From assembly GCA_011391015.1 (NCBI GenBank), contig JAABRH010000003.1, forward strand, positions 1 through 64,000: 64,000 nt of DNA. Direction: 5' to 3'. How positions within the stretch are numbered: the first letter of the stretch is position 1; each line of letters opens with the position of its first letter. Both the position numbers and the translations under genes were made by a program. This document shows, piece by piece, positions 43,102 to 51,878 of the stretch. This stretch comes from Sulfurovum sp. (GTDB lineage Bacteria > Campylobacterota > Campylobacteria > Campylobacterales > Sulfurovaceae). The notes under the pieces are model-generated. The model was not told the DNA's origin, did no database searches, and saw only the letters and a list, made by a program, of their open reading frames with translations.

Positions 43102-43896
43102 TTATTGAACTTTGGTATTTTCTTCCAATTTAATTGCTTCAGGGTCAAGAAAGGCTTCAAGATCGGCATTGGTAAGTACCTGTTGCATCAGATGGCTTTT
43201 TTCAAGATCAAGCGGTTTGAAGGTCGATTCTTGCACAAGCTCGGCAAACTCAAATATCTCGTTTGTGAGGGCAAACTCACCCTGAGTTACACGCAATGTT
43301 TTAAAGTACTTTAAAATAGTCTGCGTGGTTTGATTTGGGCTCTCTTCTATGCTTTGGTTTGCAAAAGCGATCACATACACGCCCGCTTTGGCAGCTGATT
43401 CGACAAAATTCTGGATTCGTCGCAGTTCAACTTCCTGCGTAGGGAAGTTTTCAAGATTGATCAGTACCAATTGATACGGCTGTTTGTATTTTGATTTTTG
43501 GTTATGGGTATTGATAGTCGGTCTGTTGCAGCAGATAAGCTCATCGTAGCGGGAGATGATCGTACGCTCTATCTCTTCAAAAAGCTCCAGCATCATCTGA
43601 GGTTTGTGGGCTATTTTGTAGAGTTGCAGATACTGCAAAGGGGAGAGATGATAAAACTTTTTTCTACCAAAATCAAACATCGCGATGCTTAAACTCTCAT
43701 GCGGCATCGTAGTGAGCAGCTCCAAACAGATGCTTTCAAGCATCACATCGGCTTTGGCTTCAGAGTCTTTGTCATACAGCAGACAAAATCCACCCTCTTC
43801 CCTGCTGGTATATAGAGGGATGATTTGATTCTCTTTGTGCAAATCTCCCAGATGAAATCCCCAAGGGAAAGTATAGTTTTCGTTATTCTCAAGCAT
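43102..43896 (-). CDS. Degenerate FtsK/SpoIIIE-like domain protein
   Basis: The 264-residue protein resembles the core of FtsK/SpoIIIE-type P-loop ATPases: a strand-helix segment GFCLLYDKDSEAKADVMLESICLELL, then SIAMFDFG, a long helix with RYDELICCNRPTINTHNQKS, and a Walker B-like YQLVLINLENFP. The Walker A GxxGxGKS is replaced by YDKDSEAKA, so nucleotide binding is unlikely. No membrane segments are present. I do not know its role; a scaffold or pseudo-ATPase is inferred. It stands between petABC and a HAD phosphatase gene. Confidence 0.6.
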   Translation of the reverse strand: MLENNENYTFPWGFHLGDLHKENQIIPLYTSREEGGFCLLYDKDSEAKADVMLESICLELLTTMPHESLSIAMFDFGRKKFYHLSPLQYLQLYKIAHKPQMMLELFEEIERTIISRYDELICCNRPTINTHNQKSKYKQPYQLVLINLENFPTQEVELRRIQNFVESAAKAGVYVIAFANQSIEESPNQTTQTILKYFKTLRVTQGEFALTNEIFEFAELVQESTFKPLDLEKSHLMQQVLTNADLEAFLDPEAIKLEENTKVQ

Positions 43897-43944
43897 GGCG
43901 TTATCTCATTTTTTGTCGCATTATAGCATTTTAGTCCCGTAGGC

Positions 43945-44628
43945 TTACAACTTTTCGATAAGCCTAGCCGCCTCAAAAGCATCTGCGACCACAAAGTCTG
44001 CAATCTCATCTAGTGCTTCTTCGTCCATATATCCCGTCAATACACCGATGCTTCCGATCCCTGCCTCTTGTGCTGAGAGCATATCTATAGTGGTATCACC
44101 CACAAAATAGGTCACTTTCCCAAATCGATATCCCAAATGACTTAACGCTTTTTCCACAGGTTCAGGGTGTGGTTTGGGGTGTTCCACATCTTCTCTTCCT
44201 ATAAGCACATCAAAGTACCGCATCAAATCAAAATGCTCAAGCAGTATGCGCGAATACGCACTGGTCTTTGTCGTCACCACACCCAATCTTGCATAAGCAT
44301 GCGCAAACTCCACCGCTTCTTTTGCACGCGGAAGCAGTGTTGTTTTTTGTGTATGTACGGTTTGATAGTGTGCTTTGTAGACTTTGACATACGCCATTGC
44401 CTCATCTTGCGCCACACCCAGCTTCTCAAACATCACATCAAGCGGAAGACCTATAAGGTCCTTAATAGTTTGTGCAGGGGGAACTGCTACACCAAAAGAG
44501 CCAAATGCCGTTGCAAAACTCTCCAGTATCGCTTCGGTTGAGTCTATGATCGTACCATCGAGATCAAAAAGAACGATCTTGCTTCGTGTAGTACCTTCTT
44601 TCATCTGATATATTGTATTTGAGGACAT
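43945..44628 (-). CDS. HAD-family phosphatase, phosphoglycolate phosphatase-like
   Basis: The 227-residue HAD hydrolase contains motif I FDLDGTIIDST, motif II in VVTTKTSAYS, a lysine in KPHPEP and motif IV GDTTIDMLSAQEAG. The cap domain is of the C1 type found in Gph and PpaX. Substrate could be 2-phosphoglycolate or pyrophosphate. A HAD enzyme with Gph activity would be useful in an oxygen-exposed autotroph, though this organism does not appear to use Rubisco in this window. Confidence 0.8.
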   Translation of the reverse strand: MSSNTIYQMKEGTTRSKIVLFDLDGTIIDSTEAILESFATAFGSFGVAVPPAQTIKDLIGLPLDVMFEKLGVAQDEAMAYVKVYKAHYQTVHTQKTTLLPRAKEAVEFAHAYARLGVVTTKTSAYSRILLEHFDLMRYFDVLIGREDVEHPKPHPEPVEKALSHLGYRFGKVTYFVGDTTIDMLSAQEAGIGSIGVLTGYMDEEALDEIADFVVADAFEAARLIEKL

Positions 44629-44736
44629 TTTTTACCCTTGTAGTGAGATTTAAACCCTTAAAGAAAAAGGCTAATATATAACCGGCATCATACCAAGTAA
44701 AGATAAAATTTTGTGATGGGTATCGTATTTCTCAAA

Positions 44737-45111
44737 TTATTCCAAAAACAGCTCTTGTTCTTGCCCAGAAATCATATGACACTGCTGCGGTTTAAAAAAC
44801 GTATAACGGTATTTGGCTATGAGATCATAAACAGCGTCTCTGATAAAACGCGGGATACCATAAAAGAGAGCGACAATGAACCAAAAGCCACCTAAAGAAC
44901 GAAGTATTTTTAAGATGGCTGAAGATTTGTAGTAGAGTGTACCCTCATCATAAAAGACGATAGAGTCAATATCTGTATTGAGTGGCAATGTTTTAACAAA
45001 CTTGCCTTGAAGTGAGGTGTACCTGAATGTTTTGTGCGTATCGAGTCTTATGAGTAGTCTAAGGCTACGGCTACAGAATCCGCAAGTACCGTCATAGATG
45101 ACAATCTTCAT
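44737..45111 (-). CDS. DCC1-like (DUF393) thiol-disulfide oxidoreductase family protein
   Basis: The 124-residue protein begins with IYDGTCGFCSRSLRLLIRLD, holding the DxxCxxC motif (Cys10 and Cys13) of the DUF393 family. SLQGKFVKTLP and a C-terminal segment complete the domain. Its thioredoxin-like CxxC suggests redox activity. It follows mnmG by 21 bases and is probably in the same transcript. Confidence 0.85.
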   Translation of the reverse strand: MKIVIYDGTCGFCSRSLRLLIRLDTHKTFRYTSLQGKFVKTLPLNTDIDSIVFYDEGTLYYKSSAILKILRSLGGFWFIVALFYGIPRFIRDAVYDLIAKYRYTFFKPQQCHMISGQEQELFLE

Positions 45112-45132
45112 TTTAGACTCCCACTTTTAGTC

Positions 45133-47007
45133 TTACTCTCTTTTGCTCTTTTGTGCCAATCTGATATGTACATGGATAATCTCTAGCGCTGCAGGTGTCA
45201 CGCCTGATATCTGTGAGGCAGCAAAGAGTGTGGGTGGTGTGGCGGTACTCAGTTTTTCGACGATTTCGTTGCTCAGGCCTGAGATGTTTTTATAGGCAAA
45301 TCCCTCGGGTATTTTGATCCTTAGCATATCATCCATGTGCAAGATCTGTTGCTGTTGTTTTTCGATGTAACGGCTGTATTTGGCTTCTACGAGTATCTGT
45401 TCCATCACCTCATCATCGTACTTGTCAAACTCCGGCAAAAGTGTGATGAGTTTTGCTCTGTCAAACTCCCCACGCCCTATAACATCCATCCAACAGGTTC
45501 TGTCGTTTATCTTCACTGCACCGATGGAGTCCAGTTTGGCTAAAAACTCTTTTGTCGGCGTAGCATGATTGATACGCAAAAAGTCCAGTGCCTCCTCGAG
45601 TGCTGCTTTTTTTGCCTCAAATTTTTGCATATACCCCATATCCAAAAGCCCCAATGCTTTGCCGTAGTGAGAAAGCCTCATGTCGGCATTGTCTTCACGC
45701 AAGAGCAGTCTGTACTCTGCACGGCTTGTGAACATACGATACGGCTCTTTGGTTCCTTTGGTCACCAAATCATCGATGAGCACGCCGATATAGGCTTCAT
45801 CACGTCTCAGTACAAAAGGCTCTTTGCCCTGCACGCTAAGGGCTGCATTGATGCCTGCCATCAGTCCCTGTGCGGCGGCTTCTTCATACCCAGTTGTACC
45901 GTTGATCTGCCCTGCGGTGTAGAGTCCTTTTATTTTTTTGGTCTCGAGGGTATGTTTAAGGTCTGTCGGCTGCACATAATCATACTCTATAGCATAGCCG
46001 TAACGCACGATTTTGGCATTTTCCATGCCTGCAACCGAACGTATCATCTCTAATTGTACATCGATGGGCAAAGAGGTACTCATCCCGTTGATGTAGTACT
46101 CCGTCTCATCGATGGTTTGAGGTTCTACAAAGATTTGATGGCGTGGTCTGTCTCTAAAACGGTTGATTTTATCTTCGATGCTGGGGCAGTAACGCGGACC
46201 TATACCTTCTATCTGTCCGGAGAACATCGGTGCACGGTAAAAATTGCTTTCTATGATCTCATGCGTTGTTTCATTCGTATACGTGACATAACAAGGCAGC
46301 TGTTTGGGCTGAAAGGTTTTTTTGTCTGTTCTAAACGAAAAAGGCGGCGGTGGCGTGTCACCCGGTTGCACTTCCATCACAGAGGTATCGACCGATTTTG
46401 CATCGATGCGTGCGCAGGTTCCAGTCTTCAGACGCCCGATGTTCAGACCCAAACTGCGCAGATACTCCGCCAACTCCACAGAAGCAAACTCACCCTGTCT
46501 GCCTGCGGTTTGTTTTTTCTCTCCGATGTGAATCAGCCCGTTCAAAAATGTCCCTGCAGTGATGATGACCTTGGCTGCAGTGTATCGGTTGCCTAGTTGC
46601 GTTGTCACACCTTTTACTTCGCCTTCTTCTATGATGAGACCATCGGCTATCTCCTGCTTTACATCCAGATTGTCCGTGTTGAGCACCACCGTTCGCATAT
46701 AGATACGGTACTGATCCATATCGATCTGAGCGCGGCTGCCTCTTACAGCTGGGCCTTTCGAGGCGTTGAGTGTGCGAAACTGTATGCCTGTTTTGTCTGT
46801 ACACAGACCCATCTCACCGCCCAGTGCGTCGATCTCACGTACCAAATGTCCCTTTGCCAATCCACCAATGGCAGGGTTGCACGAAGATGCCCCTATCTGC
46901 TCTGCCAGTATGGTAATCATCAGTGTTTTGACACCCATACGCGCACTTGCCAAAGAGGCTTCTATACCTGCATGGCCTCCGCCGATAACAATGACATCAT
47001 AATTCAT
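45133..47007 (-). CDS. mnmG: tRNA uridine-5-carboxymethylaminomethyl modification enzyme MnmG
   Basis: MnmG (GidA) works with MnmE to put the aminomethyl or carboxymethylaminomethyl group on U34 of several tRNAs. The FAD motif [21 protein letters not shown] opens the protein, and [23 protein letters not shown] and [19 protein letters not shown] are conserved. It has 624 residues, the standard length. Its promoter region is shared divergently with ribE, 97 bases away. Confidence 0.96.
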   Translation of the reverse strand: MNYDVIVIGGGHAGIEASLASARMGVKTLMITILAEQIGASSCNPAIGGLAKGHLVREIDALGGEMGLCTDKTGIQFRTLNASKGPAVRGSRAQIDMDQYRIYMRTVVLNTDNLDVKQEIADGLIIEEGEVKGVTTQLGNRYTAAKVIITAGTFLNGLIHIGEKKQTAGRQGEFASVELAEYLRSLGLNIGRLKTGTCARIDAKSVDTSVMEVQPGDTPPPPFSFRTDKKTFQPKQLPCYVTYTNETTHEIIESNFYRAPMFSGQIEGIGPRYCPSIEDKINRFRDRPRHQIFVEPQTIDETEYYINGMSTSLPIDVQLEMIRSVAGMENAKIVRYGYAIEYDYVQPTDLKHTLETKKIKGLYTAGQINGTTGYEEAAAQGLMAGINAALSVQGKEPFVLRRDEAYIGVLIDDLVTKGTKEPYRMFTSRAEYRLLLREDNADMRLSHYGKALGLLDMGYMQKFEAKKAALEEALDFLRINHATPTKEFLAKLDSIGAVKINDRTCWMDVIGRGEFDRAKLITLLPEFDKYDDEVMEQILVEAKYSRYIEKQQQQILHMDDMLRIKIPEGFAYKNISGLSNEIVEKLSTATPPTLFAASQISGVTPAALEIIHVHIRLAQKSKRE

Positions 47008-47068
47008 GGTAACACCTTACTATCTGCACCTGCGCCAAAGCAAAGAACAGGAAAAATATATATTTTGC

Positions 47069-47074
47069 TATAAT
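47069..47074 (+). promoter_or_regulatory. Probable -10 element for ribE
   Basis: TTTTGCTATAAT lies 30 bases before the ribE start codon. The implied leader is only about 25 bases, so there is no room for an FMN riboswitch. Confidence 0.5.
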
Positions 47075-47104
47075 AATCGCATTATATCGAAAAAAAGAGA
47101 GTCC

Positions 47105-47722
47105 ATGTTTACAGGTCTGATTCGCGAAATTGCCACGGTAAAACGTTACCAAAACAACATCCTTAGAATAAAATCCAAACACAAAGCAAAACTTGGAGAC
47201 TCCATCGCCATCAACGGTGTGTGTCTTACGGTTATCAAAACCCACAGTGACGGCTTTGATCTGGAACTTGCCGATGAAACACGTTCCATCATAGATGAAA
47301 GCAAACTCAAAGGAGAGGTACACATGGAGCCTGCTATGATGATGAATGACCGCTTTGAAGGACATATCGTACAAGGGCATGTGGACTGTGTGGGTACAGT
47401 AGCACAGATAACGCCCAGAGAAAATGCAACTGATTTTATCATCACGGTTGACTCACACTACATCGTCCACATCGTTCCCAAAGGTTCGATTACCATTGAC
47501 GGCATCTCACTCACCGTCAATGATGTCGGCACCAACGATTTCAGGCTCACCATCATCCCCCACACCTTAGAAAATACCCTCATGAAACACTACAAAGTAG
47601 GCACCAAACTCAACATCGAAACCGATGTGTTTGCCCGCTACATTGATCACATCCTTGCACATAGAAGCAATAAAAAAAGTATGGGTTGGAATGAAGTGGA
47701 TGCGATACAGATGTCCTATTGA
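47105..47722 (+). CDS. ribE: Riboflavin synthase alpha subunit
   Basis: The 205-residue protein has two tandem lumazine-binding barrels. The first starts with MFTGLIREIATV and includes NGVCLTV, and the second contains DGISLTVNDVG. GHIVQGHVDCVGTV is typical. It dismutates 6,7-dimethyl-8-ribityllumazine to riboflavin. The ATG at 47105 starts the conserved domain exactly; the track start at 47006 adds 33 unrelated residues and overlaps mnmG. The stop overlaps the next gene as TGATG. Confidence 0.94.
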   Translation: MFTGLIREIATVKRYQNNILRIKSKHKAKLGDSIAINGVCLTVIKTHSDGFDLELADETRSIIDESKLKGEVHMEPAMMMNDRFEGHIVQGHVDCVGTVAQITPRENATDFIITVDSHYIVHIVPKGSITIDGISLTVNDVGTNDFRLTIIPHTLENTLMKHYKVGTKLNIETDVFARYIDHILAHRSNKKSMGWNEVDAIQMSY

Positions 47723-48018
47723 TGAACCTATATGATGCATCTTCTCCGCCGCTATGTGGCGAGGTTCTAACCACTCTTTTGGAACACAAAAATGTTAAAA
47801 TCAACCGCATTGTAAGTTCGGATACACTTGAAGAAAAGATTTATATACAAGAAGAAGATGAATGGCTGGTTTTACTTGAAGGAGAAGCTATCTTAGACAT
47901 CGATAACCATAAAAAACAACTCAACAAAGGTGACACACTTTTCATCCCTGCTGGCACGCCACATCAGGTCTCTAAGACAAAAGCAGGCACTATCTGGCTT
48001 ACGGTTCATATCTTTTAG
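47722..48018 (+). CDS. Small cupin-domain protein
   Basis: The 98-residue single-domain cupin has the two cupin motifs in outline: EEDEWLVLLEGEAILDID and GDTLFIPAGTPHQV. The barrel may bind a metal through the Glu and His residues present. The start at 47722 overlaps the ribE stop by one base (TGATG), so it is translated with riboflavin synthase. Function unknown; a sugar, sensor or small-molecule-binding role is possible. Confidence 0.82.
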   Translation: MNLYDASSPPLCGEVLTTLLEHKNVKINRIVSSDTLEEKIYIQEEDEWLVLLEGEAILDIDNHKKQLNKGDTLFIPAGTPHQVSKTKAGTIWLTVHIF

Positions 48019-48030
48019 AGACATCATACC

Positions 48031-48804
48031 CTACTTTTGTATGTACTCCCCATCCCTCATACTTCTAGCCTCAACATTGCGAATCTTTTTAAGCTCCATA
48101 TCTATGTACTCCAAACCCGCAAGCATTTTTAAACTTGCCACAGTAGAGTAGCGCATCATCTCAGCTCTGTGCACAAAGATGAAAAACCCGTTTTCATAGA
48201 GTCCTAGTCGTATCGCTGCGGCGGTGGAGTAGGTTGTCAAGATGGCATCATCATGGCACTTAGCCCTGATGTCGCTAAACCACTCACGTGTCCAGAGCAT
48301 TGGGTTGTGTGCAGGGCTAAAGGCATCTTGGTAGATGATGTCTATCTTTTCTTGCAAGGTTGGGATACTTTTTCTGGCATCGCCCAGCAGAATCTCTATC
48401 TTGAACTGTTCATCTTCATAGTACAGATTTTTACTGATGGCGTATATGATATGTTTGATACTGTCAAATTGTGAAGGAAAATCAAAGGTATCCAAAGAGC
48501 GGACAAGTCCCTCATCAAACTCGGGAGAAAGTATGTGTACTTTGGTTGAGAGATTCAGTTTTTTAATGATGTACAGGGTTGCAAAGGTGTTGTATCCTAA
48601 ACCGAAACAGATATCCAATATCGTCAGTTTTTGCTTCTCTTGGCTCAAAGCCAAAGCCGGTTTGACATGTTTCTCCAGGCTTTCATGCAAAGCTCCGTCT
48701 TTGGTAGAGTGGTAAGGTTCATCAAACTCTTGAGAAAAGAGGGTGTGACTGCCGTCTTCACAGCGTATGAGCGTTTTTTGAGATCTTAACGTTTCATCGT
48801 ACAT
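48031..48804 (-). CDS. MnmD-like tRNA methyltransferase (MnmC N-terminal-type)
   Basis: The 257-residue SAM-dependent methyltransferase lacks the oxidase half of E. coli MnmC. ILDICFGLGYNTFATLYI is the SAM-binding loop, and IIYQDAFSPAHNPMLWTREWF matches the DUF752/MnmD active-site region. MnmD methylates nm5U34 to mnm5U in tRNA. Because mnmG is close by, both ends of the U34 pathway are in one region. I place the start at the ATG at 48804; the track counts a preceding TTG. It is followed by nothing on its strand until the mnmG area, and luxS lies upstream. Confidence 0.82.
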   Translation of the reverse strand: MYDETLRSQKTLIRCEDGSHTLFSQEFDEPYHSTKDGALHESLEKHVKPALALSQEKQKLTILDICFGLGYNTFATLYIIKKLNLSTKVHILSPEFDEGLVRSLDTFDFPSQFDSIKHIIYAISKNLYYEDEQFKIEILLGDARKSIPTLQEKIDIIYQDAFSPAHNPMLWTREWFSDIRAKCHDDAILTTYSTAAAIRLGLYENGFFIFVHRAEMMRYSTVASLKMLAGLEYIDMELKKIRNVEARSMRDGEYIQK

Positions 48805-48810
48805 CAAAAA

Positions 48811-49329
48811 TCAATGTTTGTTGGCTTCTTTGAGTTGTTTTTTGCTCATCTTCAATGCTTTGTTGTCCATCTCGCCTACCCCTCTTTGGATGACGGTTGC
48901 AGCGATGGCTTTTGCTTCATCGAGTGAGTGCATGTTGCAGGTACCGCACTGATAGAGATTGAGCTCTGGGATATCGGCTTCACTTTTGACACCCAGTACA
49001 TCTTCCATCGATTTTTGCCATGCTTTGGCTACTTTTTTAGCCTTGGGGTGCCCAAGAAGCGACATATAAAACCCTGTTCTGCACCCCATAGGAGAGATAT
49101 CGATGATCTCCACCTTGTCACTGTTGAGATGGTCTCTCATAAATCCTGCAAACAGATGCTCAAGGGTATGGATGCCTTTTTCAGGAAGTATCTCCTGGTT
49201 GGGTACACAAAAACGCAAATCAAATACGGTGATGGCATCACCGCTTGGGCTTTTCATCTTCTTTGCAACACGGACAGCAGGCGCTGTCATCTTGGTATGG
49301 TCTACGGTAAAACTGTCTAAGAGTGGCAT
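48811..49329 (-). CDS. luxS: S-ribosylhomocysteine lyase
   Basis: LuxS cleaves S-ribosylhomocysteine to homocysteine and the AI-2 precursor. The 172-residue protein has metal ligands His54 and His58 in HTLEHLF and Cys128 in YQCGTC, with Cys83 in MGCRTGFYM as catalytic residue. It lies close to the MnmD-like gene (6 bases), whose SAM use also feeds the methyl cycle. No pfs gene is adjacent. Confidence 0.95.
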   Translation of the reverse strand: MPLLDSFTVDHTKMTAPAVRVAKKMKSPSGDAITVFDLRFCVPNQEILPEKGIHTLEHLFAGFMRDHLNSDKVEIIDISPMGCRTGFYMSLLGHPKAKKVAKAWQKSMEDVLGVKSEADIPELNLYQCGTCNMHSLDEAKAIAATVIQRGVGEMDNKALKMSKKQLKEANKH

Positions 49330-49383
49330 AGGGTTTCCTTTTATGTTTTATGGATTATAGCAAGATTTGTCGGGTAAATTTTG

Positions 49384-50856
49384 CTATTTTTTGATGCTTG
49401 GATCAGGATTGAATTTAAGTATGGTTACAATAGGCACAACAAAGCCTACAATAATCACTGTCCATAACAACAATCCCAAATCATCATAGTTAGCCGGTGT
49501 GACGATCATACCCTCATTGGTGGCCTCTCTTGTGATGACAAAAAGCTTATTGAGATAGGTGCTGAAAATACCCCCTGCACTCAGAGCGATATTCATCAAA
49601 CTCGCCATCAGCGCAAACCATGTACCTTTATGTCCAGAAGGCGCATAGATGGCAACTAAAGTCAGCATGAGCACTTGTGCGATATAATCAAAGGGTGAAG
49701 ATATAGCCGTATCCACCAGTGCAACCGTTCTTGCATCAAGCCCCAGCATCGTATGCATATCATAATACATCCCCAGTACAGGCAGTGAAAGTGTCGTGCC
49801 TATAATGGTCATCCAGATCAGTACTTTGCCGATAGACTGATTGATAATATACTTGGAGCTGATCCACATCCCTAAAAGTGCCAATGCAGCACCCAACTGT
49901 CCCAAATCACCAAAAAAATCTTTGTCAAATCCCAAATGGTCTATCTCCCACCAGGTCAGTGCGGGACCCACCGTCGGCATCGCTCTGTAGACAAAGATGA
50001 CGATCATCGCCATCTTGATATGATGAATAGTTGTAGGATCCAAATCAACTACGAGTGTGCGAAGCATATACAGTACAATCCCCAAGGAGACAAAAAAGAC
50101 AATGAGCTGGGAATGCGGCACTTCGTTATAGCCAATGATGATAACAAAGGCAGCAAAGATAAATCCGCCAAAAAAGATCTCTTTTTTGAGCGGAGAACTT
50201 TCCACAGGATTGAGCCTGACCAAAGAAACACCGATAATAGACAACACCGGGATAAATAAGGAAATCGTAAACATGGTCTCATAGGAATAGATCTGTGCCA
50301 GCCAGCCCTTGATGCCTGCGACCGCAAAAACAGCGATACCCAGCGAGAGGCGCGCAAGCACCTGAATCATCGCCAACTCTTTGCGTATCTCTTCTTCGCT
50401 TTGGGTTTTATCGACCACTTCTGTACTCATGGTGTCGGCTACGACATCTTGTATCACAAAGCCCACTACCGTAATAACCGAGGCCAGAATATAGATTTTT
50501 TCTTTGGCATATCCGGCAAGCCATGAAGCATCCGAGACTAAGCCTATCATCATCAACGTACCCAAAACGATCAGCAGTGCACCGATATAGACATAGATCT
50601 TTCTGTTTGATCCAAAAAGCGTAAACGAGTCCACCATCTGACCAAAAATCATTTTAATCGTCCAAGGTACAGTCAGCCAAACACCCAAAGCTATCAGGTT
50701 TTCAGCACTCAAATGCAAATGTTCTTTCACCCAAAATGTTTCAGCTATAGCAGAAAATCCGCTTGCACCATAAGCAAAATAGATAAGAAGTAAGGGAATA
50801 TAGCGCATTTTGATGGCTCTGATCGGAACCATAATCATATCAAGAAAGTTGTGCAT
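49384..50856 (-). CDS. BT1/folate-biopterin-type MFS transporter
   Basis: The 490-residue protein has about twelve membrane helices and a major facilitator fold. The segment LTVPWTIKMIFGQMVDSFTLFGSNRK and the DVVADTMSTEVV stretch resemble the BT1 folate/biopterin transporter group. The substrate is not known. Two unusually polar loops occur near the C-terminal end. It is upstream of luxS on the same strand with a 54-base gap. Confidence 0.7.
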   Translation of the reverse strand: MHNFLDMIMVPIRAIKMRYIPLLLIYFAYGASGFSAIAETFWVKEHLHLSAENLIALGVWLTVPWTIKMIFGQMVDSFTLFGSNRKIYVYIGALLIVLGTLMMIGLVSDASWLAGYAKEKIYILASVITVVGFVIQDVVADTMSTEVVDKTQSEEEIRKELAMIQVLARLSLGIAVFAVAGIKGWLAQIYSYETMFTISLFIPVLSIIGVSLVRLNPVESSPLKKEIFFGGFIFAAFVIIIGYNEVPHSQLIVFFVSLGIVLYMLRTLVVDLDPTTIHHIKMAMIVIFVYRAMPTVGPALTWWEIDHLGFDKDFFGDLGQLGAALALLGMWISSKYIINQSIGKVLIWMTIIGTTLSLPVLGMYYDMHTMLGLDARTVALVDTAISSPFDYIAQVLMLTLVAIYAPSGHKGTWFALMASLMNIALSAGGIFSTYLNKLFVITREATNEGMIVTPANYDDLGLLLWTVIIVGFVVPIVTILKFNPDPSIKK

Positions 50857-50931
50857 TCAATATCTTTATCAAGTAAATTTGGGGCATTCTAACATAGTAT
50901 TGATTGATAGTGTTTGAAAATAAAGAGAGGC

Positions 50932-50959
50932 TATCTCCCAAGAAAACTCTTGAGAGATA
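50932..50959. terminator. Hairpin downstream of rpsI
   Basis: TATCTC-c-CAAGA pairs with TCTTG-a-GAGATA around a 4-base loop, giving 11 bp with one mismatch. It lies between the rpsI stop and the start of the transporter gene and probably ends the ribosomal protein transcript. Confidence 0.55.
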
Positions 50960-50982
50960 TAAAAAGAATGATAAGGTATCGA

Positions 50983-51372
50983 TTATCTTTTTGAGAACTG
51001 TGGAGATCTTCTTGCTTTTTTCTTTCCTGGCTTTTTTCTTTCAACGACTCTTGAGTCTCTGGTTAAAAGTCCCATTGGTTTAAGGATAGCTCTGAAAGTT
51101 GGTTCAAACTCTACCAACGCTTTTGTGATACCGTGTTTCATCGCATCCGCTTGTGCAGAGTAACCGCCACCCAAAGTAGTCGCTTTGATGTTCATAGAAT
51201 CAAGTTGTTTTGTAAGCTCAAGTGGAAGTCTTACTTTCATTTTGAGTGTTTCGTGTCCACCCAACCATTGGTCAAGTGTTTTACCGTTGATGAGCATTTC
51301 ACCATTACCTGGAGTCATCCACACTTTAGCGATAGCCGCTTTTCTTTTTCCTGTTGCATAAATTGTTGCCAT
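50983..51372 (-). CDS. rpsI: 30S ribosomal protein S9
   Basis: A 129-residue S9 with [15 protein letters not shown] at the start and the conserved C-terminal basic tail [18 protein letters not shown], which reaches the P-site tRNA. It is 2 bases after rplM, the usual L13-S9 operon. Confidence 0.97.
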   Translation of the reverse strand: MATIYATGKRKAAIAKVWMTPGNGEMLINGKTLDQWLGGHETLKMKVRLPLELTKQLDSMNIKATTLGGGYSAQADAMKHGITKALVEFEPTFRAILKPMGLLTRDSRVVERKKPGKKKARRSPQFSKR

Positions 51373-51374
51373 GC

Positions 51375-51800
51375 TTACGCTCCCTTGTTAATTTGTGCTG
51401 TATGTGGATGTTCGCTTCCTGCATACACTTTAAGTTTTTTAAGCATCGCTCTACCAAGTGTAGTCTTAGGAAGCATACCTCTTACGGCAAGTCTAAAAAG
51501 TTTTTCAGTATGGTTTTCTAGCATATCGCCCAATTTTTTACTTTTGGTTGAACCAAAATAGCCAGAGTGCGTAAAGTACTCTTTGTCATCCAGTTTTACA
51601 CCTGTAAATTTTGCTTTTTCCGCATTGATAATCACCACATAGTCACCACAATCTACATTGGGTGTAAAAGATGGTTTGTGTTTACCTCTAAGAAGGGTTG
51701 CTACTTCAGTCAAAATACGACCAAAAGTTTTACCTTCAGCATCGATCAAAACCCAGTCACGCTGTACTTCAGCAGGTTTTAGTACCTTTGTCATTTTCAT
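51375..51800 (-). CDS. rplM: 50S ribosomal protein L13
   Basis: A 141-residue L13 with [43 protein letters not shown] and [20 protein letters not shown]. First gene of the rplM-rpsI operon, directly downstream of addA. Confidence 0.97.
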   Translation of the reverse strand: MKMTKVLKPAEVQRDWVLIDAEGKTFGRILTEVATLLRGKHKPSFTPNVDCGDYVVIINAEKAKFTGVKLDDKEYFTHSGYFGSTKSKKLGDMLENHTEKLFRLAVRGMLPKTTLGRAMLKKLKVYAGSEHPHTAQINKGA

Positions 51801-51878
51801 GATATTTCCTTAATTAAATAAAAGTTTTTACTCTTTTGTGGGCGAATTATAGTGAGTTAAACTTAATATTTATTTAAT

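Noticed and set aside
46054-46596. Plus-strand ORF of 180 codons inside mnmG
   Set aside because: It is the antisense shadow of a clear mnmG gene, with no ribosome-binding site and no recognisable domain.
47060-47104. Possible FMN riboswitch upstream of ribE
   Set aside because: The -10 box lies only about 30 bases before the start codon, which leaves no room for an FMN aptamer.
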